A stretch of DNA of 64,000 nucleotides from Gammaproteobacteria bacterium 42_54_T18 (GCA_002163245.1 MAAL01000055.1:44623-108622); one strand, 5' to 3'; positions 1-9,439 are shown, counted from the first letter of the stretch. The notes: a model not told the origin generated them from the letters alone. Numbers and translations: made by a program.

Positions 1-663
1 GCAGTGCGTGAGAATAACCTTAAGCACGCCTACTTACGCCCGATGGTATTTTATGGTGATGAAGGTATGGGGTTACGGGCCGAGAACTTGCAAACCCATA
101 TTATTGTTGCTGCATGGGAATGGCCTTCTTACATGTCTCCAGAGGCGTTAGAGCAAGGTATTAAAGTGAGAACCTCGTCCTATACGCGTCACCATGTGAA
201 CATTAGCATGTGTAAAGCTAAGGCGAACGGTCATTACATTAACTCTATGTTGGCGCTTAACGAAGCGTTAACAGGGGGCGCAGATGAAGCGTTGTTGTTA
301 GACCCGGAAGGTTATGTAGCAGAAGGTAGTGGTGAGAACTTCTTCTTGGTTCGTGACGGTGTGATTTATACACCTGAACTCGCTTCCTGTTTAGATGGTA
401 TTACCCGTGCGACTGTATTCTCGATAGCCGCTGAGCTGGGTTATGAAGTGAAAGAAAAGCGAATTACGCGTGACGAAGTATATGTTGCTGATGAAGCTTT
501 TTTCACGGGGACCGCTGCTGAAGTATTGCCGATTCGTGAACTTGATGGCCGCCTGATTGGTGAAGGCAAGCGTGGCCCTATCACGGAGCAGATTCAATCC
601 TTCTATTTTGATGTGGTTTATGGGCGTCGAGAGTTTAATGCTGACTGGATTAATTATGTTTAG
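1..663 (+). CDS. ilvE: Branched-chain amino acid aminotransferase, 5' truncated by window edge
   Basis: PLP-dependent fold-type IV aminotransferase that interconverts Leu/Ile/Val and their 2-oxo acids in the cytoplasm. The frame is open from base 1, and the 220 visible residues match the C-terminal two thirds of IlvE (about 305-310 residues in the family), so the start lies upstream of the window. Family hallmarks visible are the segments HHVNISMCKAKANGHY, which contains the PLP lysine, EGSGENFFLVRDG, LDGITRATV and FFTGTAAEVLPI. The last segment carries the phosphate-binding Gly-Thr pair. It lies 94 bases upstream of waaF on the same strand. No clear terminator is seen between them, so co-transcription is possible. 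Identification is secure; only the N-terminus is missing. Confidence 0.95.
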   Translation, partial: AVRENNLKHAYLRPMVFYGDEGMGLRAENLQTHIIVAAWEWPSYMSPEALEQGIKVRTSSYTRHHVNISMCKAKANGHYINSMLALNEALTGGADEALLLDPEGYVAEGSGENFFLVRDGVIYTPELASCLDGITRATVFSIAAELGYEVKEKRITRDEVYVADEAFFTGTAAEVLPIRELDGRLIGEGKRGPITEQIQSFYFDVVYGRREFNADWINYV

Positions 664-757
664 TCAATCTAGGTGTAATCAGTCCTGTGAGGCCGGCTTT
701 TTACATGCTGGTTTTCGCTGTTTGCTTCGATTTGCGTTTAGATAAGGCAACATTACA

Positions 758-1837
758 GTGAAGATATTAGTTGTTGGGCCATCCTGGGTTGGCGATATGG
801 TGATGGCTCAATCGCTTTTTATGTCTATCAAGCGGCAAGACCCTGATGCTGTTATTGATGTGTTGGCTCCCAATTGGAGCCGTCCCATCATAGAACGAAT
901 GCCTGAAGTAAATGCGGCATTAGCATTACCTTTTGATCATGGTGAATTGAAATTAAAAGAGCGTAAAGCCTTTGGGTTAACGCTAAAAGCATCTCAATAT
1001 GATCAGTCTATATTGTTACCAAACTCCTTGAAATCAGCTTTGATTCCTTATTGGGCGGGTATTCCCAAGAGAACGGGGTGGCGTGGAGAGATGCGCTATG
1101 GCTTGTTAAACGATTTAAGGCCATTGGATAAAGCAGAATACCCGTTGATGATTCAGCGTTTTGTTGCCCTGGCCTACCCGAAAGGTCGCGCATTATCAAA
1201 AGTGTTGCCCTATCCTCGTTTAGATATTAGTGAAGAAAGCCGCCAGCAAGCGCTTGAGAATCATAAATTGGTTGTGGGTGATGAGCGAAGGATATTGGCG
1301 TTATGTCCGGGAGCAGAGTTCGGTGAGTCAAAACGTTGGCCGAGTGAGAAATTTGCCAAACTTGCCGGGAAACGTATTGATCAAGGTTGGCGTGTTTGGC
1401 TATTTGGCTCGGCAAATGACAATGCAGTCGTCAGTGATATTGTGTCACGCCTCAGTGAAGGTCAGCAGGCCCATTGCTCAAACCTTGCGGGTAAAACGAG
1501 CTTGGCAGAAGCGGTTGATTTGTTGTCATTGGCTGATGCGGTGATTTCTAATGACTCTGGGCTGATGCATATAGCTGCAGCGTTAAATCGCCCTATGGTT
1601 GTGCCTTATGGCTCAACGTCACCAGACTTTACCCCTCCCCTTAGTGATAAGGTGAAAGTCGAGCGCTTAGGTCTGGATTGTAGTCCGTGTTTTGAGCGGG
1701 AGTGCCCTTTAAAACATGGCGATTGCATGAAGAAGCTGAGATGCGAACAAATTGATACTGCTCTTGGTGCTTTGCTGCAAGAACAATCGCAGGAACAATC
1801 GCAGGAACAGTCACCAGAAAAAGGAAAGGCAGAGTAA
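758..1837 (+). CDS. waaF: LPS heptosyltransferase II
   Basis: GT9-family enzyme that adds the second L-glycero-D-manno-heptose to the LPS inner core on the cytoplasmic face of the inner membrane. The 359 residues begin at a GTG with the typical GT9 N-terminus (KILVVGPSWVGDMVMAQSL). The C-terminal half has the donor-site pattern ISNDSGLMHIAAAL followed by PYGSTSP. A Cys-rich segment (LDCSPCFERECPL) typical of WaaF follows. The stop codon overlaps the waaC start (TAATG), so the two are translationally coupled. The extreme C-terminus is an odd low-complexity QEQS repeat, described separately. It opens the plus-strand core operon waaF-waaC-waaP-waaL-GT2. Confidence 0.95.
   Translation: MKILVVGPSWVGDMVMAQSLFMSIKRQDPDAVIDVLAPNWSRPIIERMPEVNAALALPFDHGELKLKERKAFGLTLKASQYDQSILLPNSLKSALIPYWAGIPKRTGWRGEMRYGLLNDLRPLDKAEYPLMIQRFVALAYPKGRALSKVLPYPRLDISEESRQQALENHKLVVGDERRILALCPGAEFGESKRWPSEKFAKLAGKRIDQGWRVWLFGSANDNAVVSDIVSRLSEGQQAHCSNLAGKTSLAEAVDLLSLADAVISNDSGLMHIAAALNRPMVVPYGSTSPDFTPPLSDKVKVERLGLDCSPCFERECPLKHGDCMKKLRCEQIDTALGALLQEQSQEQSQEQSPEKGKAE
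1777..1812 (+). repeat. 12-bp tandem repeat in waaF 3' end
   Basis: Three near-identical 12-base units (1777-1788, 1789-1800, 1801-1812) encode the repeated tetrapeptide QEQS at the end of WaaF. The unit length keeps the reading frame, so copy number could vary without frameshift. The tail lies beyond the conserved GT9 fold. Confidence 0.85.
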
Positions 1838-2922
1838 TGCGGGTACTGGTGATAAAAACCTCATCATTGGGGGATGTTATTCATACATTGCCTGCTTTGA
1901 CCGATGCAGCACAGGCGTTGCCGGACGTTACGTTTGACTGGGTGGTTGAAGAAGGTTTTGCAGATATACCTGCGTTGCATGGTCATGTTGACAAGGTTAT
2001 TCCTGTAGCTATTCGACGTTGGCGAAAGAGTTTGTTAAAAAGCCTGCGTTCGGGTGAGTGGCGAGATTTTAAAAAAGCCATTGGGGAAGAGCAGTATTCA
2101 GCAGTGATAGATGCACAAGGGTTAATTAAGAGCGCGTGGTTAACTCGATATACCCATGGCCCAATTTTTGGTTTTGCCAATGAAAGTGCAAAAGAGCCAT
2201 TAGCGTCACAGTTTTATCATCATAAGGTTAATGTGCCAAAAGATCAGCATGCGGTAGAGCGTACACGGCAGCTGTTTGCAAAATCATTGGGTTACGATAT
2301 TCCTTATAAAGTAGGGCGCAGTGGAATTGATGTTGCTGCTTTGCCTGTCCCTGCAACGGGTAAACCCTATTTAATGTTTTTTCATGGAACAACATGGGAT
2401 ACCAAGCATTGGCCCGAGTTTTACTGGAAGACATTGGCACAAAAGGTTAATAAAGAAGGTTACCGAGTGATGTTGCCTTGGGGTAACGAGGAAGAAAAAG
2501 CACGAGCAGAACGTATTGCTGCATCTGGCGATTCGGGTGCTGGCTTAGGTGAAAATTCGGATATCTGTGTGATGCCAAAAACAGGGCTGACAGGAATTGC
2601 TGGTTGGATTGCGCAGGCGAAAGGTGTGGTTGCTGTAGATACAGGGCTAGCTCACTTGTCTGCTGCGCTAGATGTTCCTACGGTGTCATTATATGGCTCT
2701 ACTGACCCTGGTTTAAGTGGGGCTTACGGAAAGAATCAAATTCATCTTTATACTAATTATGATTGTGCTCCTTGTATGAAGCGAGACTGTGAATACACTG
2801 GCCCAAAAGTGAAAAATCAATTGGATATTGCAAAGGGGGAGTATGTTGACCCCCCCTGTTTTAGTAGCATTATGCCAAACGCAGTGTTCGATGCATTAAA
2901 ACAACAGATTTTTGAGGTGTAA
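1837..2922 (+). CDS. waaC: LPS heptosyltransferase I
   Basis: GT9-family enzyme that transfers the first heptose from ADP-heptose to Kdo2-lipid A. It has 361 residues, a little longer than E. coli WaaC, with the N-terminal RVLVIKTSSLGDVIHTLPAL signature. The C-terminal donor site GVVAVDTGLAHLSAALDVP is followed by SLYGSTDP. A Cys-containing insertion (CAPCMKRDCEY) is visible near the C-terminus. Start ATG overlaps the waaF stop by one base, and the next gene (waaP) begins two bases after its stop. The order waaF-waaC-waaP resembles the Pseudomonas core cluster, except that waaG here lies in a separate minus-strand operon. Confidence 0.95.
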   Translation: MRVLVIKTSSLGDVIHTLPALTDAAQALPDVTFDWVVEEGFADIPALHGHVDKVIPVAIRRWRKSLLKSLRSGEWRDFKKAIGEEQYSAVIDAQGLIKSAWLTRYTHGPIFGFANESAKEPLASQFYHHKVNVPKDQHAVERTRQLFAKSLGYDIPYKVGRSGIDVAALPVPATGKPYLMFFHGTTWDTKHWPEFYWKTLAQKVNKEGYRVMLPWGNEEEKARAERIAASGDSGAGLGENSDICVMPKTGLTGIAGWIAQAKGVVAVDTGLAHLSAALDVPTVSLYGSTDPGLSGAYGKNQIHLYTNYDCAPCMKRDCEYTGPKVKNQLDIAKGEYVDPPCFSSIMPNAVFDALKQQIFEV

Positions 2923-2923
2923 T

Positions 2924-3691
2924 ATGGCGAACGCACTTTACTTGTCTGAACACTTTTCGGAGTTGTGGCAAGGAAAAAATCCTTTTGAAGAAGTTGAAAA
3001 TATCACTGGTGACGTTTACCGAGAGTTGGATGGTAGAACGACCCTGCGATTTGAGCTGAATGGGAAAGGGTATTTTTTAAAGATACATCGTGGAGTTGGT
3101 TGGAAGGAGATTTTTAAAAATCTTGTTCAGTTACGTTTGCCGGTGCTTGGCGCAGAAAACGAATGGAAAGCAATTGATAAGTTAAAGAGTATTAATGTTG
3201 ATACCATGACGTATGTGGCTTATGGAAAGCAAGGTAACAATCCAGCGAAGCAGTTGTCATTTATTATTACTGAAGATTTGGCTGGTTGTATTTCTTTGGA
3301 AGATTATTTTCTTGGTATGCCTGTGGAAGATAGGGGCGATGCAAAAGCGGAAGGGCTTATTTCCAAATTGGCAGAATCTGTGAAAGTGATGCATCAACAT
3401 GGTGTGAATCACCGTGATCTTTATATTTGCCATTTTTTGTTTGATCCTAAAAAGACTGAGAGTGAACAAACGTTACATGTTATTGATTTACATCGAGCTC
3501 AGATTCGAGAAAAGGTGCCATACCGCTGGTTGGTGAAAGATGTTGCAAGTGTTATTTATTCGATGAAAGAAGTTTGCGCCAGTAATGATCAAATCTCGAC
3601 GTTTACTCGATTGTATAATAAGGGTAGCGGTAATCAATTCTGGGCGGCAGTGATGAAAAAATCCGATGCTCTGTTAGCGAAAGTTATATAA
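2924..3691 (+). CDS. waaP: LPS core heptose(I) kinase
   Basis: Kinase-like enzyme that phosphorylates heptose I of the inner core and so contributes to outer-membrane integrity. I take the ATG at 2924, two bases after waaC, giving 255 residues. An upstream in-frame TTG at 2912 would lie inside waaC. Diagnostic features are the basic KIHRGVGWKEIFKNL segment containing the ATP-site lysine, and the catalytic loop VNHRDLYICHFLF near residue 165, with the HRD aspartate and the YICHF sequence characteristic of WaaP/RfaP. A metal-binding HVIDLHRAQ motif follows. Family length is about 260-270 residues, so this is complete. Confidence 0.93.
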   Translation: MANALYLSEHFSELWQGKNPFEEVENITGDVYRELDGRTTLRFELNGKGYFLKIHRGVGWKEIFKNLVQLRLPVLGAENEWKAIDKLKSINVDTMTYVAYGKQGNNPAKQLSFIITEDLAGCISLEDYFLGMPVEDRGDAKAEGLISKLAESVKVMHQHGVNHRDLYICHFLFDPKKTESEQTLHVIDLHRAQIREKVPYRWLVKDVASVIYSMKEVCASNDQISTFTRLYNKGSGNQFWAAVMKKSDALLAKVI

Positions 3692-3714
3692 ATCGGAATT
3701 ATTGTAGGTATTTA

Positions 3715-4905
3715 ATGTTTAGCCAAAATGAAAATGTGAATAAATATACCAATATTGTAGAATTGGTATTGGTTGGTTGGTTGTGTTTGGGTCTTTTTCT
3801 TATTCTGAGTAGTATGGTTTGGTCTTTAACAGGTACTGCTTATATTACGCGGATTCATATTGGATGGGTGTTGCCTAGTGTATTGATTGCTGTTTGGGGC
3901 TGGCGGTATTTTTTGATTTTTTGGGTTTCAAACTGGTCTTTGATGTTGTTTTTTGTGTCTATAATTGTAGCATCGGCTTTTCTAACTGAAAATAATGAAG
4001 GCATAACGAGAGATTTGAAGGCTGTGAGTATTTTAGTGTTTGGAATGCCTGCACTGGTTCGGGTTATTGCTGTGCGAAATTTTTTGATTTTTGATGTGGT
4101 GCTGTTTTTTTCAGGTGTAATTGTTTGTGGTTACGTGTTGGTTGAGTTATATGATGTTTATACCTTGCGTAACGGTAGGGCTGTTAGTCGGTTTGAAGTG
4201 TTCCCTCAGCTTAATAATCCATTGTATATGGCACAATATGTTGGTGCGTTGGGTGTGCTGTTTTTGGGGGCTGCTGGCCGGATATCTCAAAATAAAGGTC
4301 AGCTTTGGCCTGTATTTTTAGTGATGTTCTGTATTTTAGCATTGGCAGCATTCAAGACGGAAAGTAGGTCTTGGCTGGTGGCAATGGCACTGGTTTGTAT
4401 TGTTGCGATGTATAGTACTAAGCGTTTTGGCTTGATGGCTGCTGGTCTCGTTTCAGTTGTTGTATTAGGATGGTTTTTCAAAGATCAGATTTTTGCACGA
4501 GGTATTTCCATGTCATATCGTGATCAGATATGGATGGAGGGTATTCGGCAAGGAATGGATAGACCCTTAGGTCAGGGGTCTGGAGCAAGTCTTCGGGTGC
4601 TTCGATGGGACGAACCACATAATATATTCCTTACTATGTGGTTGATGTATGGTCTTGTTCCCATGTTGCTTTTTGTATCTGCAGTTTTAGTTCTGATAAA
4701 TCAAGTTAGGGTTATTGCTCCTAGAGAGTATTTTGGATGGCTTTTGCCGTTGGCTTTTGGTGTTGGGATGTTATTTTTTGAAGGGGCAAATGTTATCCAT
4801 AGACCAAATGAAAGTTGGCTCCTTATTTGGATCCCCATTTGTTTCTTGCTTGCGGCTAAAACTTATAGATATGTCGGCAATGATTCAAAAATGGGAACAA
4901 GGTAA
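3715..4905 (+). CDS. O-antigen ligase / polymerase-like membrane protein
   Basis: Polytopic inner-membrane protein of 396 residues with roughly ten or more predicted hydrophobic segments. A periplasmic-type loop around residues 255-310 contains RDQIWMEGIRQG and EPHNIFLTMWLMYG. This is the arrangement of the Wzy_C/O-antigen ligase family (WaaL ligates O-polysaccharide to lipid A-core, and the conserved His in the H-N motif is catalytic in the family). Position inside a core cluster favours WaaL over a Wzy polymerase, but sequence alone cannot separate them. It starts 23 bases after waaP. Its stop is five bases before the next glycosyltransferase, indicating one operon. Confidence 0.75.
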   Translation: MFSQNENVNKYTNIVELVLVGWLCLGLFLILSSMVWSLTGTAYITRIHIGWVLPSVLIAVWGWRYFLIFWVSNWSLMLFFVSIIVASAFLTENNEGITRDLKAVSILVFGMPALVRVIAVRNFLIFDVVLFFSGVIVCGYVLVELYDVYTLRNGRAVSRFEVFPQLNNPLYMAQYVGALGVLFLGAAGRISQNKGQLWPVFLVMFCILALAAFKTESRSWLVAMALVCIVAMYSTKRFGLMAAGLVSVVVLGWFFKDQIFARGISMSYRDQIWMEGIRQGMDRPLGQGSGASLRVLRWDEPHNIFLTMWLMYGLVPMLLFVSAVLVLINQVRVIAPREYFGWLLPLAFGVGMLFFEGANVIHRPNESWLLIWIPICFLLAAKTYRYVGNDSKMGTR

Positions 4906-4909
4906 GCAT

Positions 4910-5779
4910 ATGGTAGGTGAGAAAACTAAACCTTTGGTAACAGTCCTTATTCCTTCATATAACCATGAAAGGTACGTAAGAGAGTCGGTTCTTAGCATCA
5001 TTGAGCAAACATGGGAGAGCGTGCAGCTAATAGTAGTTGATGATGGATCATCTGATAACAGCGTAAAGCTTTTGGAGAGCCTGTCCGAAGAATATGGATT
5101 TGAGTTTATTGCTCAGGAAAATAAGGGGTTAACAGCTACACTTAATGATGCACTTGCAAAATCACAAGGCACCTACTTTTGTATGTTAAGTTCTGATGAT
5201 ATTGCGTTTCCTGACAAGCTGGAAAAACAGATTGCTTTTATGGAGCGTAGGCCGGATGTAGGTTTATGTGGTGGTAGTGCTATAAGTATTGATGAGAATG
5301 GCGTTAGATGTAAAAAACAGGAAAAATTGGTATATGCAGAGCTCAATTTTGATGATGTTTTTACATTAAGAAAAGATGGGCCAAGTGCCCCTACAATGAT
5401 GGCAAGAACTGAAGCGTTACGTGATGTGGGGGGGTATGATCCAGAAATTCGTCTAGAAGATATGGATATGTGGTTAAAATTGACGCATGGAGAATGGAAG
5501 TTAGCATGTTTGGATGATGTTTTTTCCTATTATCGAGTTCATGAGAATAACACCTATAAAAACCTCGAATTTATGTTAGCTTGCCTACTTGAATCGTGGG
5601 GAAAGTATAGTGATCAGCCTGCTTGGGATGAAGTTCGAAATAAATTTATCATTAGCACTTTTTTAAAAGCTGCAAAAAATAATAAGAAACTGGCAATAAA
5701 ACTAATTCCTAAGATTAGCGTTACTGCATATGACATGAAGGTACTTCGAGGGTTGATGCGTCTAGGTTTTTCTTGGTGA
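4910..5779 (+). CDS. Family 2 glycosyltransferase
   Basis: Predicted inverting GT-A glycosyltransferase, probably adding an outer-core or O-chain sugar. The ATG at 4910 gives 289 residues and lies just after the waaL stop with an AAGG-like ribosome site. In-frame ATGs at 4871 and 4880 inside waaL are alternatives. The N-terminal PLVTVLIPSYNHERYVRESV and VDDGSSDNS motifs bind the nucleotide. SSDDIAFPDK is the DxD-like metal site, and ALRDVGGYDPEIRLEDMDMW is the acceptor-side ED motif. Acceptor and sugar are unknown. It is the last gene of the plus-strand core operon and ends back to back with the minus-strand operon, whose stop begins at 5780. Confidence 0.85.
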   Translation: MVGEKTKPLVTVLIPSYNHERYVRESVLSIIEQTWESVQLIVVDDGSSDNSVKLLESLSEEYGFEFIAQENKGLTATLNDALAKSQGTYFCMLSSDDIAFPDKLEKQIAFMERRPDVGLCGGSAISIDENGVRCKKQEKLVYAELNFDDVFTLRKDGPSAPTMMARTEALRDVGGYDPEIRLEDMDMWLKLTHGEWKLACLDDVFSYYRVHENNTYKNLEFMLACLLESWGKYSDQPAWDEVRNKFIISTFLKAAKNNKKLAIKLIPKISVTAYDMKVLRGLMRLGFSW

Positions 5780-6751
5780 TTAGGGACGTTGTGAATTTTT
5801 GTTCTTTCTCAAAAAATTGAATATTATCGATCGCTTCTTTTCTCTTAACGGTTTTGCAATTTCATCTATGATTTTTTCGCCTATACGATTAAAGCTGAAG
5901 TTCTCTTCTGCTAGATTTTGACCATTGCGAGAAATCGTTATGCAAAGTTCATTGTTAGCCTGTAGTTTTCTTAGTTTCCTTTCTAGCGTGTCGAAATTGT
6001 CATATAAAACAATGTTATTCATGTCTTTGAAACCAAGGGCTTGGTTTTCAAAGTCGCCTTGATTAAATGCAATCAATATGCAGCCACAGGCCATAGCCTC
6101 AAAATTCTTGATCATGTTTTCTCCTAGGCCAATATCAGCACTTAGGAAAAAACGTATGTTATTTAGTTTTTCGAGGTAGTCGTGGCCTGAGTTTGTTCTG
6201 GTCACAAAAAGGCCGAGTTCTTCTTTTGCCCTGTCTAAGATTTTCTTTCGTTCAATATACGTGTCTCTATCTATACTACCTATAAAGCCAAGTTCTATCG
6301 TTCTTGATTGGTGCGTATTTTTGAGTAGGTTTTGGTCATATCCCTTTGGAATGAAGGTTGCGTCGGCATTATCTTTTTTTCGAAATTTTTCAGCGATGGT
6401 TGCTCCGGATACAAGGATTTTTGCCCCGGATACAGTGTTAAAATAACGAGAAAATTTTCTGTAATATTTGGACTGAGGGATAAAATTTTGACATGCATCG
6501 TGCTCTAATATAACAAGGTTTGGTATTTTTTTGATAAAATCTGTTTGACGAAGAGCCCATTTAAATCTTATGAATAGGATGGTGCGTCCATACTTCTGAG
6601 TGTCTATGTTTTTTTTGAAATACCTAGATAGATTGCTCTGTTCTTTTGTGGATAGCCGACGTAAATCAAGGGAGCAATGCTTTGCAATACCTTCATATAA
6701 AGATTCTAGTTGAATGCGTTGTTGATCAATGACAAGCATGAGTACTTTCAT
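5780..6751 (-). CDS. CgeB-like family 1 glycosyltransferase
   Basis: Predicted GT-B glycosyltransferase of 323 residues resembling the CgeB / Glyco_trans_1_2 group. The N-terminal half is a Rossmann-like domain (KVLMLVIDQQRIQLESLYEG). The C-terminal half has the donor-site region NIRFFLSADIGLGENMIKN followed by FEAMACGCILIAF, where Glu and the small-residue run contact the nucleotide sugar. A lysine/arginine-rich tail (LREKKRSIIFNFLRKNKNSQ) could hold it at the membrane surface. It is the last gene of the minus-strand core operon that begins at 12762. The substrate is unknown. Confidence 0.7.
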   Translation of the reverse strand: MKVLMLVIDQQRIQLESLYEGIAKHCSLDLRRLSTKEQSNLSRYFKKNIDTQKYGRTILFIRFKWALRQTDFIKKIPNLVILEHDACQNFIPQSKYYRKFSRYFNTVSGAKILVSGATIAEKFRKKDNADATFIPKGYDQNLLKNTHQSRTIELGFIGSIDRDTYIERKKILDRAKEELGLFVTRTNSGHDYLEKLNNIRFFLSADIGLGENMIKNFEAMACGCILIAFNQGDFENQALGFKDMNNIVLYDNFDTLERKLRKLQANNELCITISRNGQNLAEENFSFNRIGEKIIDEIAKPLREKKRSIIFNFLRKNKNSQRP

Positions 6752-6796
6752 GGATTAGGCCTGAATCGGTATGGTTTTTTGTAAAGTGAATGTTTA

Positions 6797-7696
6797 CTAC
6801 CTTACATAGGTTTTTAAGTATTTCCTAAGGTAGGATAATTTAAATAAAGACATTGGGGATGTTCGGATTGCATTTTCATAATGCTTTCGCGAATCAATGT
6901 AATTACCTGCCATGAAAAAAGTTCTAAATAGTGATAACGAACGAAGGCTGCTGTACTCAGCTTTTAATTTTTGACACTCTTTTGGGATTCGCTCTTTGGA
7001 AAATACCTCGTCAACCAGGCTTAGGCCTATTTCTTGGGCGAGTTGGGTATTGTGTCTAAGGCTGTCGTCGTGCTTGTGGATTTTTGCTAAACTTTCAGTG
7101 ATGACAGCAGCCTTAAAATTGGAAAGCGCATGGGCAAATACGGGGATATCTTCGGTGCACCTAAATTTTTCAGGGTATAAGTAATTTGAAAATATATCTC
7201 GACGCATCGCTGTTGGGCCGTTTGATATAGCTAGGCTCTTATCAATCAAGTAGGCTTTTAATACATCGACATTCGCCGACACTTTTAGCTTTGGAAGGTG
7301 TTGTTTGATTTTCCCTGAAGGGTATATCGAATCATGACCTCCAATAAAAATGCCCACGCTGGGCTGGTTGCTAATATTTTCTCGAAAATGGTTTAATGCA
7401 TTTTCGGACATTTCATCGTCGGCATCTAAGAATATTAAATACTGCCCTGAAGATAGCGATATACCCTTGTTTCTTGTTGCGGCGGGGCCGCTATTTTTCT
7501 GATTAACGATTGTAAAAGCATTATTTTGTTGCAGCTCTCTTAATATTTTAGCAGTGTTATCTGTTGATCCATCATTGACTACTATTAATTCCCAATCGTA
7601 TCCGTTTTGTTTAAGAACAGAACGTATGGCCTTAGGAACCTTTGTAGCATAATTGTAGGTTGGAATGATTATGCTGAATAATAATTTCTGGGCCAT
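6797..7696 (-). CDS. Family 2 glycosyltransferase
   Basis: GT-A fold glycosyltransferase of 299 residues. The nucleotide-binding N-terminus is LLFSIIIPTYNYATKVPKAI and VVNDGSTDNTAKIL. The DxD metal motif is in LIFLDADDEMSENAL, and an acceptor-side CTEDIPVFAHAL motif lies near residue 180. It sits between the carbamoyltransferase and the CgeB-like transferase with short gaps, so it is probably co-transcribed with them. Role inferred from context: a LPS outer-core sugar transferase. The linkage cannot be deduced. Confidence 0.85.
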   Translation of the reverse strand: MAQKLLFSIIIPTYNYATKVPKAIRSVLKQNGYDWELIVVNDGSTDNTAKILRELQQNNAFTIVNQKNSGPAATRNKGISLSSGQYLIFLDADDEMSENALNHFRENISNQPSVGIFIGGHDSIYPSGKIKQHLPKLKVSANVDVLKAYLIDKSLAISNGPTAMRRDIFSNYLYPEKFRCTEDIPVFAHALSNFKAAVITESLAKIHKHDDSLRHNTQLAQEIGLSLVDEVFSKERIPKECQKLKAEYSSLRSLSLFRTFFMAGNYIDSRKHYENAIRTSPMSLFKLSYLRKYLKTYVR

Positions 7697-7717
7697 AATT
7701 CGTTCTTTTATTGGGGT

Positions 7718-9439
7718 TTATTTAGTAACCAATACATCTTCCATAATCAGATACTCAAGATCTGAACCGAAGAACATATTAAGAGCATCTTCTGGTGTAC
7801 AAACAACGGCTTCACCACGACGATTTAATGATGTGTTTAACACAACGCCGTTGCCTGTAAGTTTTTCCATTTCTTCCATCAGCGCATAATAACGAGGATG
7901 GTTTTCTTTCTTTAACGCCTGAGCACGAGCGGTGCCATCCTCATGGACAACTTCAGGAACTCGTGTTTTCCATTCTTCTTCAACTTCAAATGTGAATGTC
8001 ATAAATGGAGCGGGGTGATCGTTGATAAACATTTCTTTAGCAACACGATCTAGCATGCTTGGGCAGAATGGGCGCCAGCGCTCACGAAATTTTATTTGCT
8101 CGTTAATACGATCCGCAACCCCTTTTGCGCTTGGGGAACCTATAATGCTTCGGCCTCCTAGTGCTCTTGGACCAAACTCCATTCGCCCTTGGAACCAAGC
8201 AACAGGATTTCCGTCATGTAAGATTTTTGCAATCTCCACAGGTACATCGCTGATTATTTGGTAGCTGGGCTTGTTAGGGTGGTCCTTGCAGGCTGCTTCA
8301 CATTCATCGTTGGTGAAAGATGGTCCCAAATAGACGTGTTCCATCTTGTCTACCACGATACCGCGTTTCACCGCAGCAAAGGATGCGGCTCCGATTGCAG
8401 TTCCTGCGTCACCAGAAGCGGGTTGTACCCACAGTTCTTTTACATTGGATTGCGCGATAATTTTTTGGTTCAGTTTTACGTTGAGTGCACCACCACCTGA
8501 AAATACAAGTTTTCCTGTTTCATTAAGAATGTCACCTAAATAATAGTTCATTAGTTTGAGTGAGATTTCTTCGTATAGTTTTTGTATGGCTGCTGCATAA
8601 TGAATGTATGGATCATCAGCAGCATCCCCTTGGCGGCGAGGGCCAAGCCAATCTATTAGCTTTGGTGTAAAGTAATAACCTTTGCCTTTTTCTTTATAAC
8701 GGCGCAAGCCTACAACGTTGGCATACTCAGTATTTACGCTAAATTCACCATCCTTAAAGTCGATAAGCCGGCTAAAGTCATAACGGCTTGCGTCGCCATA
8801 AGGGGCCATGCCCATCACTTTATATTCACCGTCGAGCATTTCAAAACCCAAGTATTCAGTGATGGCACCGTATAGGCCGCCCAATGAATCTGGGTCATAA
8901 AATTCTTTAATTTTATGGATCTTGCCGTTTTCACCATAGCCAAAAAATGTCGTGGCGTATTCACCTTTGCCATCAATACCCATGATGGCGGTCTTCTCTT
9001 TGAATCCTGATAAGTGATAAGCACTACTTGCGTGGGCTAGATGGTGTTCTACGGCTTCAAATTCGATTTTTTTAGGGTTGATACCAAGCTTTTTTAGTAG
9101 CTCCATGATGTTGTCTTTGTAGCGATAAAAACGACGATTGCCGGTTAGTATAGCATCAAGAGCTCGGTCTGGGGCATACCAGTAACGCTTGGCATAGTGC
9201 CAACGTGCTGGTGAAGTTAATGGGATAGGGGCAAAAGGTACGGCAACAACATCGACATCCTCAGGGGAAATGCCTGCAAATTCCAAACAGAACTTGGCGG
9301 ATTCGTAAGGCATTTTATTCTTGGCATGTTTATCACGAATAAAACGCTCTTCTTCAGCGGCGGCAACAAGCTTGTTATCAATATATAGCGCTGCTGATGG
9401 ATCATGGCTCAATGCGCCTGATAGTCCAAGGGTGATCAT
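7718..9439 (-). CDS. NodU/CmcH-family carbamoyltransferase
   Basis: O-carbamoyltransferase of 573 residues that uses carbamoyl phosphate and ATP to carbamoylate a sugar hydroxyl. The N-terminal TsaD/Kae1-like domain shows LGLSGALSHDPSAALYIDNK and the metal-binding HHLAHASSAYH near residues 132-142. The C-terminal domain (from about residue 385) has WFQGRMEFGPRALGGRSII and LNTSLNRRGEAVV, both conserved in NodU and TobZ. Pseudomonas LPS clusters also carry such a gene, where it carbamoylates a core heptose. The same role is inferred here from the surrounding core genes. Full length, no visible defects. Confidence 0.88.
   Translation of the reverse strand: MITLGLSGALSHDPSAALYIDNKLVAAAEEERFIRDKHAKNKMPYESAKFCLEFAGISPEDVDVVAVPFAPIPLTSPARWHYAKRYWYAPDRALDAILTGNRRFYRYKDNIMELLKKLGINPKKIEFEAVEHHLAHASSAYHLSGFKEKTAIMGIDGKGEYATTFFGYGENGKIHKIKEFYDPDSLGGLYGAITEYLGFEMLDGEYKVMGMAPYGDASRYDFSRLIDFKDGEFSVNTEYANVVGLRRYKEKGKGYYFTPKLIDWLGPRRQGDAADDPYIHYAAAIQKLYEEISLKLMNYYLGDILNETGKLVFSGGGALNVKLNQKIIAQSNVKELWVQPASGDAGTAIGAASFAAVKRGIVVDKMEHVYLGPSFTNDECEAACKDHPNKPSYQIISDVPVEIAKILHDGNPVAWFQGRMEFGPRALGGRSIIGSPSAKGVADRINEQIKFRERWRPFCPSMLDRVAKEMFINDHPAPFMTFTFEVEEEWKTRVPEVVHEDGTARAQALKKENHPRYYALMEEMEKLTGNGVVLNTSLNRRGEAVVCTPEDALNMFFGSDLEYLIMEDVLVTK

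Noticed and set aside
2912..2923. Upstream TTG start for waaP
   Set aside because: It lies inside waaC and adds four residues absent from the family. The ATG two bases after the waaC stop is the better start.
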